A DNA stretch of 64,000 nt from an uncultured Paludibaculum sp. Its GTDB lineage: Bacteria; Acidobacteriota; Terriglobia; Bryobacterales; Bryobacteraceae. Under the pieces are notes generated by a model. The model made no database searches, had not been told where the DNA came from, and saw only the letters and a program-made list of their open reading frames with translations. The stretch is from the NCBI RefSeq assembly GCF_963665245.1, contig NZ_OY762269.1, positions 1,240,001 to 1,304,000 on the forward strand, read 5' to 3'. Shown here one piece after another: positions 8,514 to 15,927 of the stretch (positions are counted from its first letter, which is position 1; each line of letters starts with the position of its first letter). A program made the position numbers and the translations under genes.

Positions 8514-11216
8514 GTGTCCCTCTGGCGCCAGTTCACCCGCGGCCTGCGCGTGTTGGCCAACCGTAGAGCCGCAGACCAGGAGATCTCCGATGAGCTGGAT
8601 CACTACCTGGACGAGGCCACGGCGGCCCATGCCGCCAAAGGACTCACGCCGGAAGAGGCACGCCGGGCCGCGCGTGTGGAACTGGGCGGCGCTACATCGG
8701 TTCGCGAACAGGTGCGTGGATATGGATGGGAGAACCGCGTGGATATGCTGATGGCCGATCTGCGCTACGCCGGTCGTACCCTTGCCGGCAATCCGGGCTT
8801 CACTGTCGTCAGCGTGCTCACTCTGGCGCTGGGCATCGGCGCCTCCACGGCCATCTTTTCCGTTGTCGATGCGGTGTTGCTGCGCACGCTGCCCTTTCCG
8901 GAACCGCGGAATATTGTGCGCATCTGGGAGCAGGCGCCCAATGGCCATCGCATAAATCTGGCCGATCTGAACTTTGACGACTTCCGGACGCAGAATCACA
9001 CCTTCACGGCACTGGCTGCTTACAACGAACGTCCGGCGTCGATCTCCGGCGGCAGCGAGCCGGTGCGCGCCAAGTGGTCGGAAGTCTCCAGCGATTTCTT
9101 TGCCGCACTCGGAGCCGAACCCATCCGCGGGCGCCCGTTTGCCGCCGAGGAGCGCGGTCCCAATGGAGCGCCCGCCGTCATCGTCAGCTACAACTACTGG
9201 AGACTCTATCTCGGCAGTGCGGCCGATCTCTCTCCTTTCCACCTCAGAATCGAAGGTGGCCTCTATCCTGTCGTGGGCGTGATGCCGGAAGGATTCGATT
9301 ACCCCTCCGGCACCTCCATCTGGACACCCGGCGCGCTACAACCGCGGAAGGCCAGCCGCACCGCGCACAATTGGCGCGGCCTCGGCCGCATCCGCTCAGA
9401 TGTGACCCTGGAACAAGCGCGGGCGGACCTCGGCGCCATCGCCCGCCGGATCCGCGATCAATACGGAAAGCACGTGGATCTCAACGACGCCGCTGTCGTG
9501 CCTTTGGCCAAGGCGTTGGTGGGCGATGTCCAAACGGCGCTGTTCACACTTCTGGGCGCCGTCGGCCTCCTGCTGCTGGTCGCCTGTGCCAACGTCGCAG
9601 GATTGCTGGTGGCCCGCGGCGCAGCCCGCCGCAAGGAACTGGCCCTGCGCGTCGCTCTGGGCGCCGGCCGCGGCCGCATCCTCCAGCAGTTCCTGGTGGA
9701 AGCGTTCGCACTCTCGCTGGCCGGAGGCGCCTTGGGGCTTCTGCTGGCCGCTTGGGCGATCCGGTTGTTGCCGGCCATTCTGCCCGCGAATCTGCCCCGG
9801 CAGCAGGGCATATCCATGAACACTTCTGTGCTCCTGTTCGCAGTGGCCGCCGTGATAGCCGTCTCAGTGGCGCTCGGGCTGCTGGCCGCCTGGCGTGCTG
9901 GCCGCGGGGATCTTCAGCAGTCTCTGGCGTCCGGCTCCCGAGCCTACACAGGCACTGGTGCGAGCCAGCGGCTCCGCGGCGTGGTGGTGACTGGGGAGAT
10001 CGCCGCGACGCTGGTGATCCTCATTGCAGCCGGCCTTCTCGGCCGCAGCTTCCTGCGGCTGGTTGCCACCAGTCCTGGGTTCCACGCTCGCAACCTCATC
10101 ACGATGCAGTTCTCCGTTCCCATCCAGCCTGGGTCGGGTGGAGCGCTGGATCCCGAAGGGCGGGCCCGCCAGGTTCGTCTCCTGGAGGGCCTTTCGGCCC
10201 GGCTGCGCGCTCTGCCCGGCGTGGAAACCGTCGGTGTCTCCGGAGCCATGCCCGTCGCCGAGGGCGACAACCTCGCCGAAGGGGACTTCCTGATTCTCAA
10301 TGGCCAGAAGCCGCCGGCCGACTTTGAGGGATTCCAAAGAATCAGCCAGAACCCGTCGCAAGTCGGGCACGCGCTCTATGCAGTTGCCGGTGAAGGCTAC
10401 TTCCGCACGATGGGCATCCCTTTGGTGCGAGGCCGGATGTTCGGCACGCAGGATGAAGGGAGCGCACCCCACGTCGCGGTCATCAGCGAAGCGCTGGCCC
10501 GTCAGCGGTGGCCGGGCAAGGATCCCATCGGACAGGTGCTGGAATTCGGCAACATGGACGGCGACCTGAAGCCGCTGACGATCGTGGGCGTCGTTGGCGA
10601 TGTCAGGGCCCGCGGACTCGATGCTCCGCCAGGTGCGGTCATCTATGTCGACTACCGGCAGCGCGGCATGAACATCAATTCGACACCAACTATCCTGATG
10701 CGCACCGCGGCCCCGGTCCGTGAGATTGTGCCCGTAGCTCGGGCGATTTTCCAGGAACTGGCCCCTGACGTTCCGCTTAAGTTCTCGACCTTTGAGGAGC
10801 AGCTGAGCGGATGGCTGGCTGACCGCCGTTTCCTCCTTCTGCTGGTAGGTCTCTTCGCGGCGGCTGCGCTGGCGCTGGCTGCTATTGGGATCTACGGAGT
10901 AGTGGCGTTCTCGGTAGCTCGCCGTACGCAGGAGATCGGCATCCGCATGGCATTGGGCGCCAAACGAAGCGACGTGCTGCGGTTGGTGGTGGGGGAGGGT
11001 GCGCGGTTGGCCGGCCTGGGCGTGGTGCTCGGCAGTGCGGCGTCGCTCCTGATCACGCGGCTCCTGACGACCCTATTGTTCGGCGTCAGCGCCACCGATC
11101 CCCTGACCTTTGCCGGAGTCGCTCTGCTGCTCGGCGTCGTGACCCTGTTGGCGTCGTACATCCCGGCACGCCGGGCATTGCGTCTGGATCCGAATATTGC
11201 GCTGCGGTACGAGTGA
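8514..11216 (+). CDS. ADOP-family duplicated ABC-type permease (900 aa)
   Basis: Second ADOP permease, about the same build as the one at 5514 but clearly diverged. It has a cytoplasmic prefix (residues 1-90, with DQEISDELDHYLDEAT and EEARRAARVELGG), a first helix near 95-115 (VSVLTLALGIGASTAIF), a periplasmic core, a helix near 342-365 (LLLLVACANVAGLLVARGAA), and further helices near 395, 440 and 485. After a second periplasmic core it has a terminal FtsX triplet near 772-798, 825 and 870, with ARRTQEIGIRMALGAKRSDV between, ending NIALRYE. GTG start 3 bp after the stop of the intact PadR gene, hence one transcription unit. No ATPase gene adjoins it. Confidence 0.92.
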   Translation: MSLWRQFTRGLRVLANRRAADQEISDELDHYLDEATAAHAAKGLTPEEARRAARVELGGATSVREQVRGYGWENRVDMLMADLRYAGRTLAGNPGFTVVSVLTLALGIGASTAIFSVVDAVLLRTLPFPEPRNIVRIWEQAPNGHRINLADLNFDDFRTQNHTFTALAAYNERPASISGGSEPVRAKWSEVSSDFFAALGAEPIRGRPFAAEERGPNGAPAVIVSYNYWRLYLGSAADLSPFHLRIEGGLYPVVGVMPEGFDYPSGTSIWTPGALQPRKASRTAHNWRGLGRIRSDVTLEQARADLGAIARRIRDQYGKHVDLNDAAVVPLAKALVGDVQTALFTLLGAVGLLLLVACANVAGLLVARGAARRKELALRVALGAGRGRILQQFLVEAFALSLAGGALGLLLAAWAIRLLPAILPANLPRQQGISMNTSVLLFAVAAVIAVSVALGLLAAWRAGRGDLQQSLASGSRAYTGTGASQRLRGVVVTGEIAATLVILIAAGLLGRSFLRLVATSPGFHARNLITMQFSVPIQPGSGGALDPEGRARQVRLLEGLSARLRALPGVETVGVSGAMPVAEGDNLAEGDFLILNGQKPPADFEGFQRISQNPSQVGHALYAVAGEGYFRTMGIPLVRGRMFGTQDEGSAPHVAVISEALARQRWPGKDPIGQVLEFGNMDGDLKPLTIVGVVGDVRARGLDAPPGAVIYVDYRQRGMNINSTPTILMRTAAPVREIVPVARAIFQELAPDVPLKFSTFEEQLSGWLADRRFLLLLVGLFAAAALALAAIGIYGVVAFSVARRTQEIGIRMALGAKRSDVLRLVVGEGARLAGLGVVLGSAASLLITRLLTTLLFGVSATDPLTFAGVALLLGVVTLLASYIPARRALRLDPNIALRYE

Positions 11217-11293
11217 CGGGTTCTTCGGTTTTCCCAGTCCGATCAGACACCTCGGTGTTTGCGGCGCCAGGCGATGGTGCTGGCGGGCCGCGG

Positions 11294-11638
11294 CTATTTC
11301 CGAAGCATCCGGGAAGCAACGTCCCGCAGTTGGGCGAGCTCTTCCGACGCCGGTTGCCCGAGGGATTCCTGGGTAATCCATCGGGTCACACAATCCATCA
11401 GTTCCGATGCGAGGGGATGGCTCAGGAGCGCGTGGGCCTCTTCGGAAGACGGGGGATCCGGCAAATCGTGGGACTTCGGCCGATCGTCTTCGATGATCAT
11501 TGCGCAGACCTCGACGCACTCATCGCAGATATAAGCTCTTGGAGAGTCTCTCGGGTTCGAGATTAGTTTGCGGGTAGCGCTCTGTGGCTTGCCGCAGAAG
11601 GAGCAGCGGAGAGAATTGTCACCTGGGATCGTGCGCAT
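11294..11638 (-). CDS. ClpX-type C4 zinc-finger protein without AAA domain (114 aa)
   Basis: Contains the zinc-binding domain found at the N-terminus of ClpX: Cys12-x2-Cys15 and Cys38-x2-Cys41 in the frame LRCSFCGKPQ...YICDECVEVC. The ATPase domain is absent (ClpX is about 420 aa); the rest is an acidic, Pro/Ser-rich linker and a short helical tail. In ClpX this domain dimerises and binds substrates and adaptors, so this free-standing version may act as a protein-protein adaptor (inference). The start is set at ATG 11638 because AGGGG precedes it by a few bases; the frame is open further upstream. It faces the ADOP gene convergently. Confidence 0.82.
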   Translation of the reverse strand: MRTIPGDNSLRCSFCGKPQSATRKLISNPRDSPRAYICDECVEVCAMIIEDDRPKSHDLPDPPSSEEAHALLSHPLASELMDCVTRWITQESLGQPASEELAQLRDVASRMLRK

Positions 11639-11727
11639 GCATCCCCTTTCTCTTCCACCCACCAGCCCGGCCGGCTCGTTTCGGGCGCACATCAACGACC
11701 TCGGACGTCGCAGGTAGCCGTTCTCGC

Positions 11728-12009
11728 TTATGCTCGCCGCCGCTCTTTGTCCAGACGTTCCGCCAGGAATACCTTCAATAGTGACTGGTAAGGCACATCA
11801 CGTTGGTTGGCGAGTACTTTCAGATCCTCGATCATGGAGACTGGCAGGCGGATCGAAATCGTGCGAAGTGAAGGCTTCAGATTGGGAAAGTTGCGACGAG
11901 TTGCCGATGTCCAGTCTACAAATTCCGTCGAATCGTGTTCCGCCCAGAACGCCCGCTCCTGATCTTCCGACTGAAAGTCAGGCACCGGTTTCTTTTTCGT
12001 GCTTCGCAT
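11728..12009 (-). CDS. brnA: BrnA-like antitoxin with CopG/ribbon-helix-helix fold (93 aa)
   Basis: Antitoxin partner of the BrnT-like gene immediately upstream, whose 3' end it overlaps by 32 nt. The N-terminus is charged (MRSTKKKPVPDFQSEDQE), with a toxin-binding segment (ERAFWAEHDSTEFVDW). The DNA-binding ribbon-helix-helix is RTISIRLPVSMIEDLKVLAN, followed by RDVPYQSLLKVFLAERL near residues 70-87. Such antitoxins neutralise BrnT and repress their own promoter. A palindrome suited to that role lies upstream of brnT (12309-12327). Confidence 0.85.
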   Translation of the reverse strand: MRSTKKKPVPDFQSEDQERAFWAEHDSTEFVDWTSATRRNFPNLKPSLRTISIRLPVSMIEDLKVLANQRDVPYQSLLKVFLAERLDKERRRA

Positions 12010-12301
12010 AGATGTCGCGCTCCTTCCTGTTCATGTCCCGAACCGAGATCACCCGCAGCAGCGATCGGCGAATTGTGAACGAAGCAAAAAGCCGCCGGCC
12101 CGCCGATGTCTGCCCGAGTGCGTAGTATCTTTTCTCCGCGCCGGAATGACGAGCATCGCTTCGAACCACCAGTGGCTCATTGAAGAACACGTCCTCTGCC
12201 TCTTCGGTTGCGACCTGGTGACGTTCCCAATTCTTGGCAGTGTTGCCATCGTCCCATTCGAAACCTGTACAGGTAGCTAGTGGGTCCTTGGCTTTTGCCA
12301 C
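11978..12301 (-). CDS. brnT: BrnT-like toxin, RelE-superfamily ribonuclease (107 aa)
   Basis: Type II toxin that cleaves RNA and slows growth when unopposed. Family signature: FEWDDGNTAKNWERHQV at residues 14-30, EEAEDVFFNEPLVVRSDARH, RYYALGQTSAGRRLFASFTI, then LLRVISVRDMNRKERDIYA with the conserved Arg pair. Starts at GTG 12301; the N-terminus is about 12 residues longer than usual, and a start inside is not excluded, but no in-frame ATG is available. The stop lies within the antitoxin gene (32-nt overlap). Toxin-first order is usual for BrnTA. Confidence 0.88.
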   Translation of the reverse strand: MAKAKDPLATCTGFEWDDGNTAKNWERHQVATEEAEDVFFNEPLVVRSDARHSGAEKRYYALGQTSAGRRLFASFTIRRSLLRVISVRDMNRKERDIYAKHEKETGA

Positions 12302-12307
12302 ACTCCT

Positions 12308-12336
12308 AGTATATGTGTGTCATATACGAGCTGCAA
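12308..12336 (-). promoter_or_regulatory. brnTA promoter with embedded palindromic operator
   Basis: Read on the minus strand: TTGCAG (12336-12331) as -35, a 17-bp spacer, and TATACT (12313-12308) as -10. A perfect inverted repeat, GTATATG-n5-CATATAC (12309-12327), fills the spacer and overlaps the -10. The -10 lies 6 bp before the GTG start, so the transcript would be essentially leaderless. The placement is what autoregulation by the antitoxin would need. Confidence 0.6.
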
Positions 12337-12501
12337 TGTCGCGACCCGATACCACCGTCCCACTTTGGCCAGTTCGAAAGTAAAGCAACCGCATCGGACG
12401 GGGGCTCGACAGGTCAAGTCCGGGACCAGTCGGCTCCCACGACCCCGCTACCCTTTGCACCTGTTTCATCCTGTTCGCCGGTCCCGTTGTAGACTCTCCT
12501 C

Positions 12502-12676
12502 ATGGTGTTCACCAAACGCCTGCGCGACGGAGTGCGCCGCGGCGATATCACCTGTAGCGTCCGCATCTGGGTGGGCCTCACGTCAAGGTTGGTGGCCGCT
12601 ACCGCATGGAAGAAGGCGAGATAGAGGTGGACTCCATCACACCTATCGGCCTCCCGGACATTACCCCGCAACTAGC
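12502..12676 (+). pseudogene. ASCH-domain gene, 5' fragment (interrupted by IS1634-type element)
   Basis: Codes for MVFTKRLRDGVRRGDITCSV then RIW. After a one-base deletion near 12571-12575 it continues in the next frame as PHVKVGGRYRMEEGEIEVDS and ITPIGLPDITPQLA, up to the insertion. Together with the 3' fragment at 14624 this gives a protein of about 103 residues of the ASCH/PUA-like type, thought to bind RNA. Two lesions are present: the frameshift and the insertion. Which came first cannot be told. No intact copy is in the window. Confidence 0.75.
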
Positions 12677-12776
12677 CCGAAGTTCCAAGCCCTGAAATAG
12701 CCCAACGCCTTCTGGTTCAGTCATGTAAGGTGATTTCGAGGTTACATTTGTAGCCACTAAATATGTCAGATACCAC

Positions 12777-12805
12777 TTGCCTTCCTTTCCTCTCTCCCTT
12801 ATAAT
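12777..12805 (+). promoter_or_regulatory. Sigma-70-like promoter of the IS1634 transposase
   Basis: TTGCCT (12777-12782), 17-bp spacer, perfect TATAAT (12800-12805). The ATG is at 12811, 5 bp after the -10, so transcription would start at or next to the start codon; no Shine-Dalgarno is seen. Leaderless expression is likely. Confidence 0.6.
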
Positions 12806-12810
12806 TGGCC

Positions 12811-14544
12811 ATGCCATCCAGAACCGGCCGGGTTCATGTGGCCACCACTTCCCGGACCTACAAAGGCAAACTCTACCAGACCCACTTGCTCCGCCGCTCC
12901 TTCCGCGTCGGCTCCCAGGTCCGCCACGAAACTCTCGGCAACATCTCCCATCTCCCGCCCGATCTCATCGACCTCATTCGTCGCTCTCTCGCCGGTGAGC
13001 AGTTCCTCCCCGCCTCCCAAGCTTTCCTCGTCGAACGCAACCTCCCTCACGGCCATGTCCAGGCCGTGCTCGGCTCCATGTATCGCCTCGGCCTCGATTC
13101 GCTGCTGGCCTCTAAACCCTGCCGCGAGCGCGACCTCATTCTCGCTATGATCGCCGAACGTCTTCTGCACCCCTGCTCCAAACTCGCCACCACTCGCCTT
13201 TGGCACACCACCACTCTGGCCGAGGAACTCCGTGTCGCCGACGCCACCGAAGACGACTTGTACCAGGCCATGGACTGGCTGCTGGCCCGTCAGTCGCACA
13301 TCGAAAAGAAACTCGCCCAGCGCCATCTCCAGGACGGCTCCCTGGTGCTCTATGACGTCAGCAGCAGTTACTACGAAGGCCACACCTGCCCCTTGGCGCG
13401 ACTCGGCCACAACCGCGACGGAAAGAAGGGACTGCCCATCATCGTCTACGGCCTGCTGACCGACAGTGAAGGCCGCCCCGTGGCCGTCGACGTTTATCCC
13501 GGCAATACCGGCGATCCCACCACCGTTCCCGATCAAGTGGATAAGCTCCGCCAACGTTTCGGCCTGTCCCGCGTGGTTCTGGTGGGCGACCGCGGCATGC
13601 TCACCGAAACGCAGATCGGCCAGCTTAAACAGCATCCCGGACTCGGTTGGATCTCGGCCCTGCGCGGGCCGGCGATTCGCGAACTGGTCGACGGCGGAAG
13701 CCTGCAACTGTCCCTGTTCGACGAAACCAATCTGGCCGAGATCAATTCGCCCGTCTATCCCGGCGAGCGCCTGGTGGCCTGCTTCAATCCGCTGCTGGCC
13801 GACGAGCGCAGGCGGAAGCGAGGCGAGCTGATCGAGGCCACCGAGAAGGAGTTGGCCAAGATCGCCGCCCAGGTCAAGCGCCGCACGCGCACTCCGCTCA
13901 GTGAGGCCGAGATCGCGCTGAAAGTGGGCAGGGTCTTGAACCGCTACAAGGTCGCCAAACACTTCGAGCTCAACATCGCCGATGGCGTCTTCGCCTGGAC
14001 CCGGCGAGAGGAATCGATCCGGCGCGAAAGCCAACTGGACGGCGTCTACGTGGTGCGCACCAGCGAGCCCGAGAGCCGTTGCTCGGCCCCGGACGCGGTA
14101 CGCCGCTACAAGAGCCTGGCGCAGGTGGAGCGCGCCTTCCGCAGTCTGAAAGGAATGGATCTGCGAATCCGCCCCATCCATCACCGCACCGAGGACCATG
14201 TGCGGGCGCACATTCTGCTCTGTATGCTGGCCTTCTATGTGGAGTGGCACATGCGCAGAGATCTGGCTCCTTTGCTGTTTCAGGATGAGGAACTCAGCCG
14301 AGATCGAACTCGCCGCGATCCGGTTGCGCCGGCTGAGTGCTCGGCTTCGGCTCAGCGGAAGAAGTTGGAACGTGTCACCGCCGATGGCTTCCCCGTCCAC
14401 AGCTTCGAGACTCTGTTGCGAGAGCTTGCCACGCGCTGCCGCAACACCTGCCGCATTCCTTCCGACCCAAGCGCCACAACCTTCCAGCAACTCACCGAAC
14501 CCACTGCTTTGCAAGCCCGTGCCCTCCGACTCCTGGGTCTGTAG
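12811..14544 (+). CDS. IS1634-family transposase (577 aa)
   Basis: DDE transposase of the IS4-related IS1634 family. Catalytic candidates: Asp in LVLYDVSSSYYEG (near residue 182), Asp in VVLVGDRGMLT (near 260), and Glu in QVERAFRSLKGMDLRIRPIH (near 440, the family's YREK-like region), followed by VRAHILLCMLAFYVEWHMRR. Full length for the family with no internal stop, so probably active. The ATG at 12811 follows a leaderless-type promoter. A 571-residue open frame on the opposite strand is only a shadow of its codon bias. Confidence 0.93.
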   Translation: MPSRTGRVHVATTSRTYKGKLYQTHLLRRSFRVGSQVRHETLGNISHLPPDLIDLIRRSLAGEQFLPASQAFLVERNLPHGHVQAVLGSMYRLGLDSLLASKPCRERDLILAMIAERLLHPCSKLATTRLWHTTTLAEELRVADATEDDLYQAMDWLLARQSHIEKKLAQRHLQDGSLVLYDVSSSYYEGHTCPLARLGHNRDGKKGLPIIVYGLLTDSEGRPVAVDVYPGNTGDPTTVPDQVDKLRQRFGLSRVVLVGDRGMLTETQIGQLKQHPGLGWISALRGPAIRELVDGGSLQLSLFDETNLAEINSPVYPGERLVACFNPLLADERRRKRGELIEATEKELAKIAAQVKRRTRTPLSEAEIALKVGRVLNRYKVAKHFELNIADGVFAWTRREESIRRESQLDGVYVVRTSEPESRCSAPDAVRRYKSLAQVERAFRSLKGMDLRIRPIHHRTEDHVRAHILLCMLAFYVEWHMRRDLAPLLFQDEELSRDRTRRDPVAPAECSASAQRKKLERVTADGFPVHSFETLLRELATRCRNTCRIPSDPSATTFQQLTEPTALQARALRLLGL

Positions 14545-14623
14545 CCAGAAACAGGAAGACCAGTTCTGCCTCTTCCACCGTCATATCAGGCAGATAGTGC
14601 CTATTGCCAGATGGAACTTCGGT

Positions 14624-14764
14624 CTAGCCCGCGAGTCCGGTTTCCTCGGCGTGGTCGACCTCCTCAAGATCGCGAAGCACGGCAGGGGTGACAATATCTA
14701 TCTGGTGCGGTTCCACTATCGCCCGCCAGACGCCGGGCGCACAGACGAAACTGATCCCGCCTGA
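14624..14764 (+). pseudogene. ASCH-domain gene, 3' fragment
   Basis: After the target duplication the frame continues LARESGFLGVVDLLKIAKHG, then RGDNIYLVRFHYRPP and ends ...DETDPA at the TGA 14762-14764. This is the C-terminal half of the small ASCH-type protein whose start lies at 12502. The fragment has no start of its own. Confidence 0.75.
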
Positions 14765-14904
14765 GTATGACCCCCGCCCCATCAGCGAGCCGAACGGGCC
14801 GGCTCATCCGCTCCCAACTCCGAGGGTGGGAAGCCTCCTTTTGGCCTGCGGACTCCACACCAAAAGACATGGAGGAAACTGCCGTCCCAGCGCTGCGAGC
14901 GTCG

Positions 14905-14910
14905 TATAAT
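14905..14910 (+). promoter_or_regulatory. Possible -10 element of the PA2779/C39/TPR operon
   Basis: TATAAT 79 bp before the ATG at 14989; no convincing -35 at the right distance. Weak. Confidence 0.3.
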
Positions 14911-14988
14911 GGGCACAATGTGGCTTTTGGCCTTTCAGTGGATGGGTGTCCACGAACGCCTTCCCCAAATTCCAATCGGAGAAAATTC

Positions 14989-15390
14989 ATGAAGAACCTG
15001 CCTGTGCTGCGCCGTGTTACCAGTTGTGTCCTTGTAGGCCTGCTGGTGCTCCCCTGCGCCCTTTCCGCACAGACCCACGTCGTACAACCCACTGAACTGC
15101 AGCGGGAAGTCCTGGCCGCGACCAGTGCGCGGCAGCAGAACATGAAAACCATCAACGGCTTCCTCTCCTCAACCCCTCAAGCCCGCAAAGCGCTGGGGGC
15201 GGCCGGCATCGATCCGGCCCAGGTGAAGACGGCTGTATCGTCCTTGAGTGATCAGGAACTGGCGCGCCTGGCTGCGCGCGTGGATTCGGCGCAGGCGGAC
15301 TTCGCGGCTGGCAGAATGTCGGATCGGGACCTGTTGTACGTACTGTTGGGCATCGCTGCTCTGATCCTCATCATCGTCGCCGTCCACTAA
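14989..15390 (+). CDS. PA2779-family small membrane protein (133 aa)
   Basis: Signal peptide at residues 1-28 (hydrophobic core VLVGLLVLPCALSA), then a helical periplasmic part with LQREVLAATSARQQNM, the family-typical VSSLSDQELARLAARVD segment near residues 85-100, and a C-terminal membrane helix (LLYVLLGIAALILIIVAVH). This build, and the C39-like peptidase gene starting 7 bp downstream, match the PA2779-PA2778 pair known from Pseudomonas by genome annotation only. Its role is unknown; it could be the substrate or anchor of the peptidase (inference). GGAG at about 14978 gives a proper ribosome site. Confidence 0.78.
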   Translation: MKNLPVLRRVTSCVLVGLLVLPCALSAQTHVVQPTELQREVLAATSARQQNMKTINGFLSSTPQARKALGAAGIDPAQVKTAVSSLSDQELARLAARVDSAQADFAAGRMSDRDLLYVLLGIAALILIIVAVH

Positions 15391-15396
15391 GCGTCC

Positions 15397-15927
15397 ATGC
15401 TTTGCTCGCCAGCGCAAGTTGTCGCATTCATGCTGATGTGCGGCGTGGCGTCCGGCTCCGACGCGGCGGGTGTATGGCTGGATGTGCCGTTTGTCAGCCA
15501 GGAGAAGAACGGTTGCGGTGCGGCGAGTATTGCGATGGTGATGCGCTACTGGCAGCACCAGAAGGGGCAACCGGAAACCGCCGATGCTCTGGAAATCCAG
15601 CGTGTCCTCTATTCTCCCAGTGCGCACGGGATTCACGCCACAGATCTCGAGCAGTACCTGCGGCAGCATGGATTCCAGACATTCGCGGTCAAAGGGCAAT
15701 GGCAGGATCTGAAACAGCATCTGGAAAAGGGACGCCCGTTGATCGTCGCCCTGAAGGCGCGGCGGAACGATCTCCACTATGTGGTAGTGACCGGGCTGGA
15801 CTGGCAGCGGAATCTCGTGATCAAGCACGACCCGTCCGCGCGCCAGTTGATCAAACAGCACCTTGCGGACTTCGAAAGGGAATGGAAGGCTGCGGGCAAT
15901 TGGATGCTACTCGCGGTGCCGGAATAG
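15397..15927 (+). CDS. C39-like (papain-fold) cysteine peptidase, PA2778-type (176 aa)
   Basis: Exported papain-like peptidase. An N-terminal hydrophobic segment (residues 5-24) acts as signal peptide or lipid-type anchor. Catalytic triad candidates: Cys40 in QEKNGCGAASIAMVM, His127 in DLHYVVVTGLD and Asp145 in IKHDPS. C39 peptidases in ABC exporters cut double-glycine leaders, but here no ABC transporter is attached. It is the middle gene of a tight set: 6 bp after the PA2779-like gene and overlapping the TPR/barrel gene by 28 bp. Confidence 0.85.
   Translation: MLCSPAQVVAFMLMCGVASGSDAAGVWLDVPFVSQEKNGCGAASIAMVMRYWQHQKGQPETADALEIQRVLYSPSAHGIHATDLEQYLRQHGFQTFAVKGQWQDLKQHLEKGRPLIVALKARRNDLHYVVVTGLDWQRNLVIKHDPSARQLIKQHLADFEREWKAAGNWMLLAVPE

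Larger units (their letters stand above)
12672..14628 (+). mobile_element. IS1634-family insertion sequence with target duplication
   Basis: Terminal inverted repeats of 11 bp, CCGAAGTTCCA, begin at 12677 and end at 14622, with weaker similarity continuing inward. The element is about 1946 bp. Flanking direct repeat CTAGC at 12672-12676 and 14624-14628 (6 bp with one mismatch if ACTAGC/TCTAGC is used). Removing one copy rejoins the host reading frame of the ASCH gene exactly, which confirms the boundaries. One transposase gene inside. Confidence 0.85.

Noticed and set aside
11217..11293. Terminator between the second ADOP gene and the zinc-finger gene
   Set aside because: Only a 5-bp arm repeat (ACACC/GGTGT) with a 2-nt loop; too weak.
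12799..14514. 571-codon open frame antisense to the IS1634 transposase
   Set aside because: Lies wholly over the intact transposase; shadow frame from GC-rich codon use, with no family motifs.
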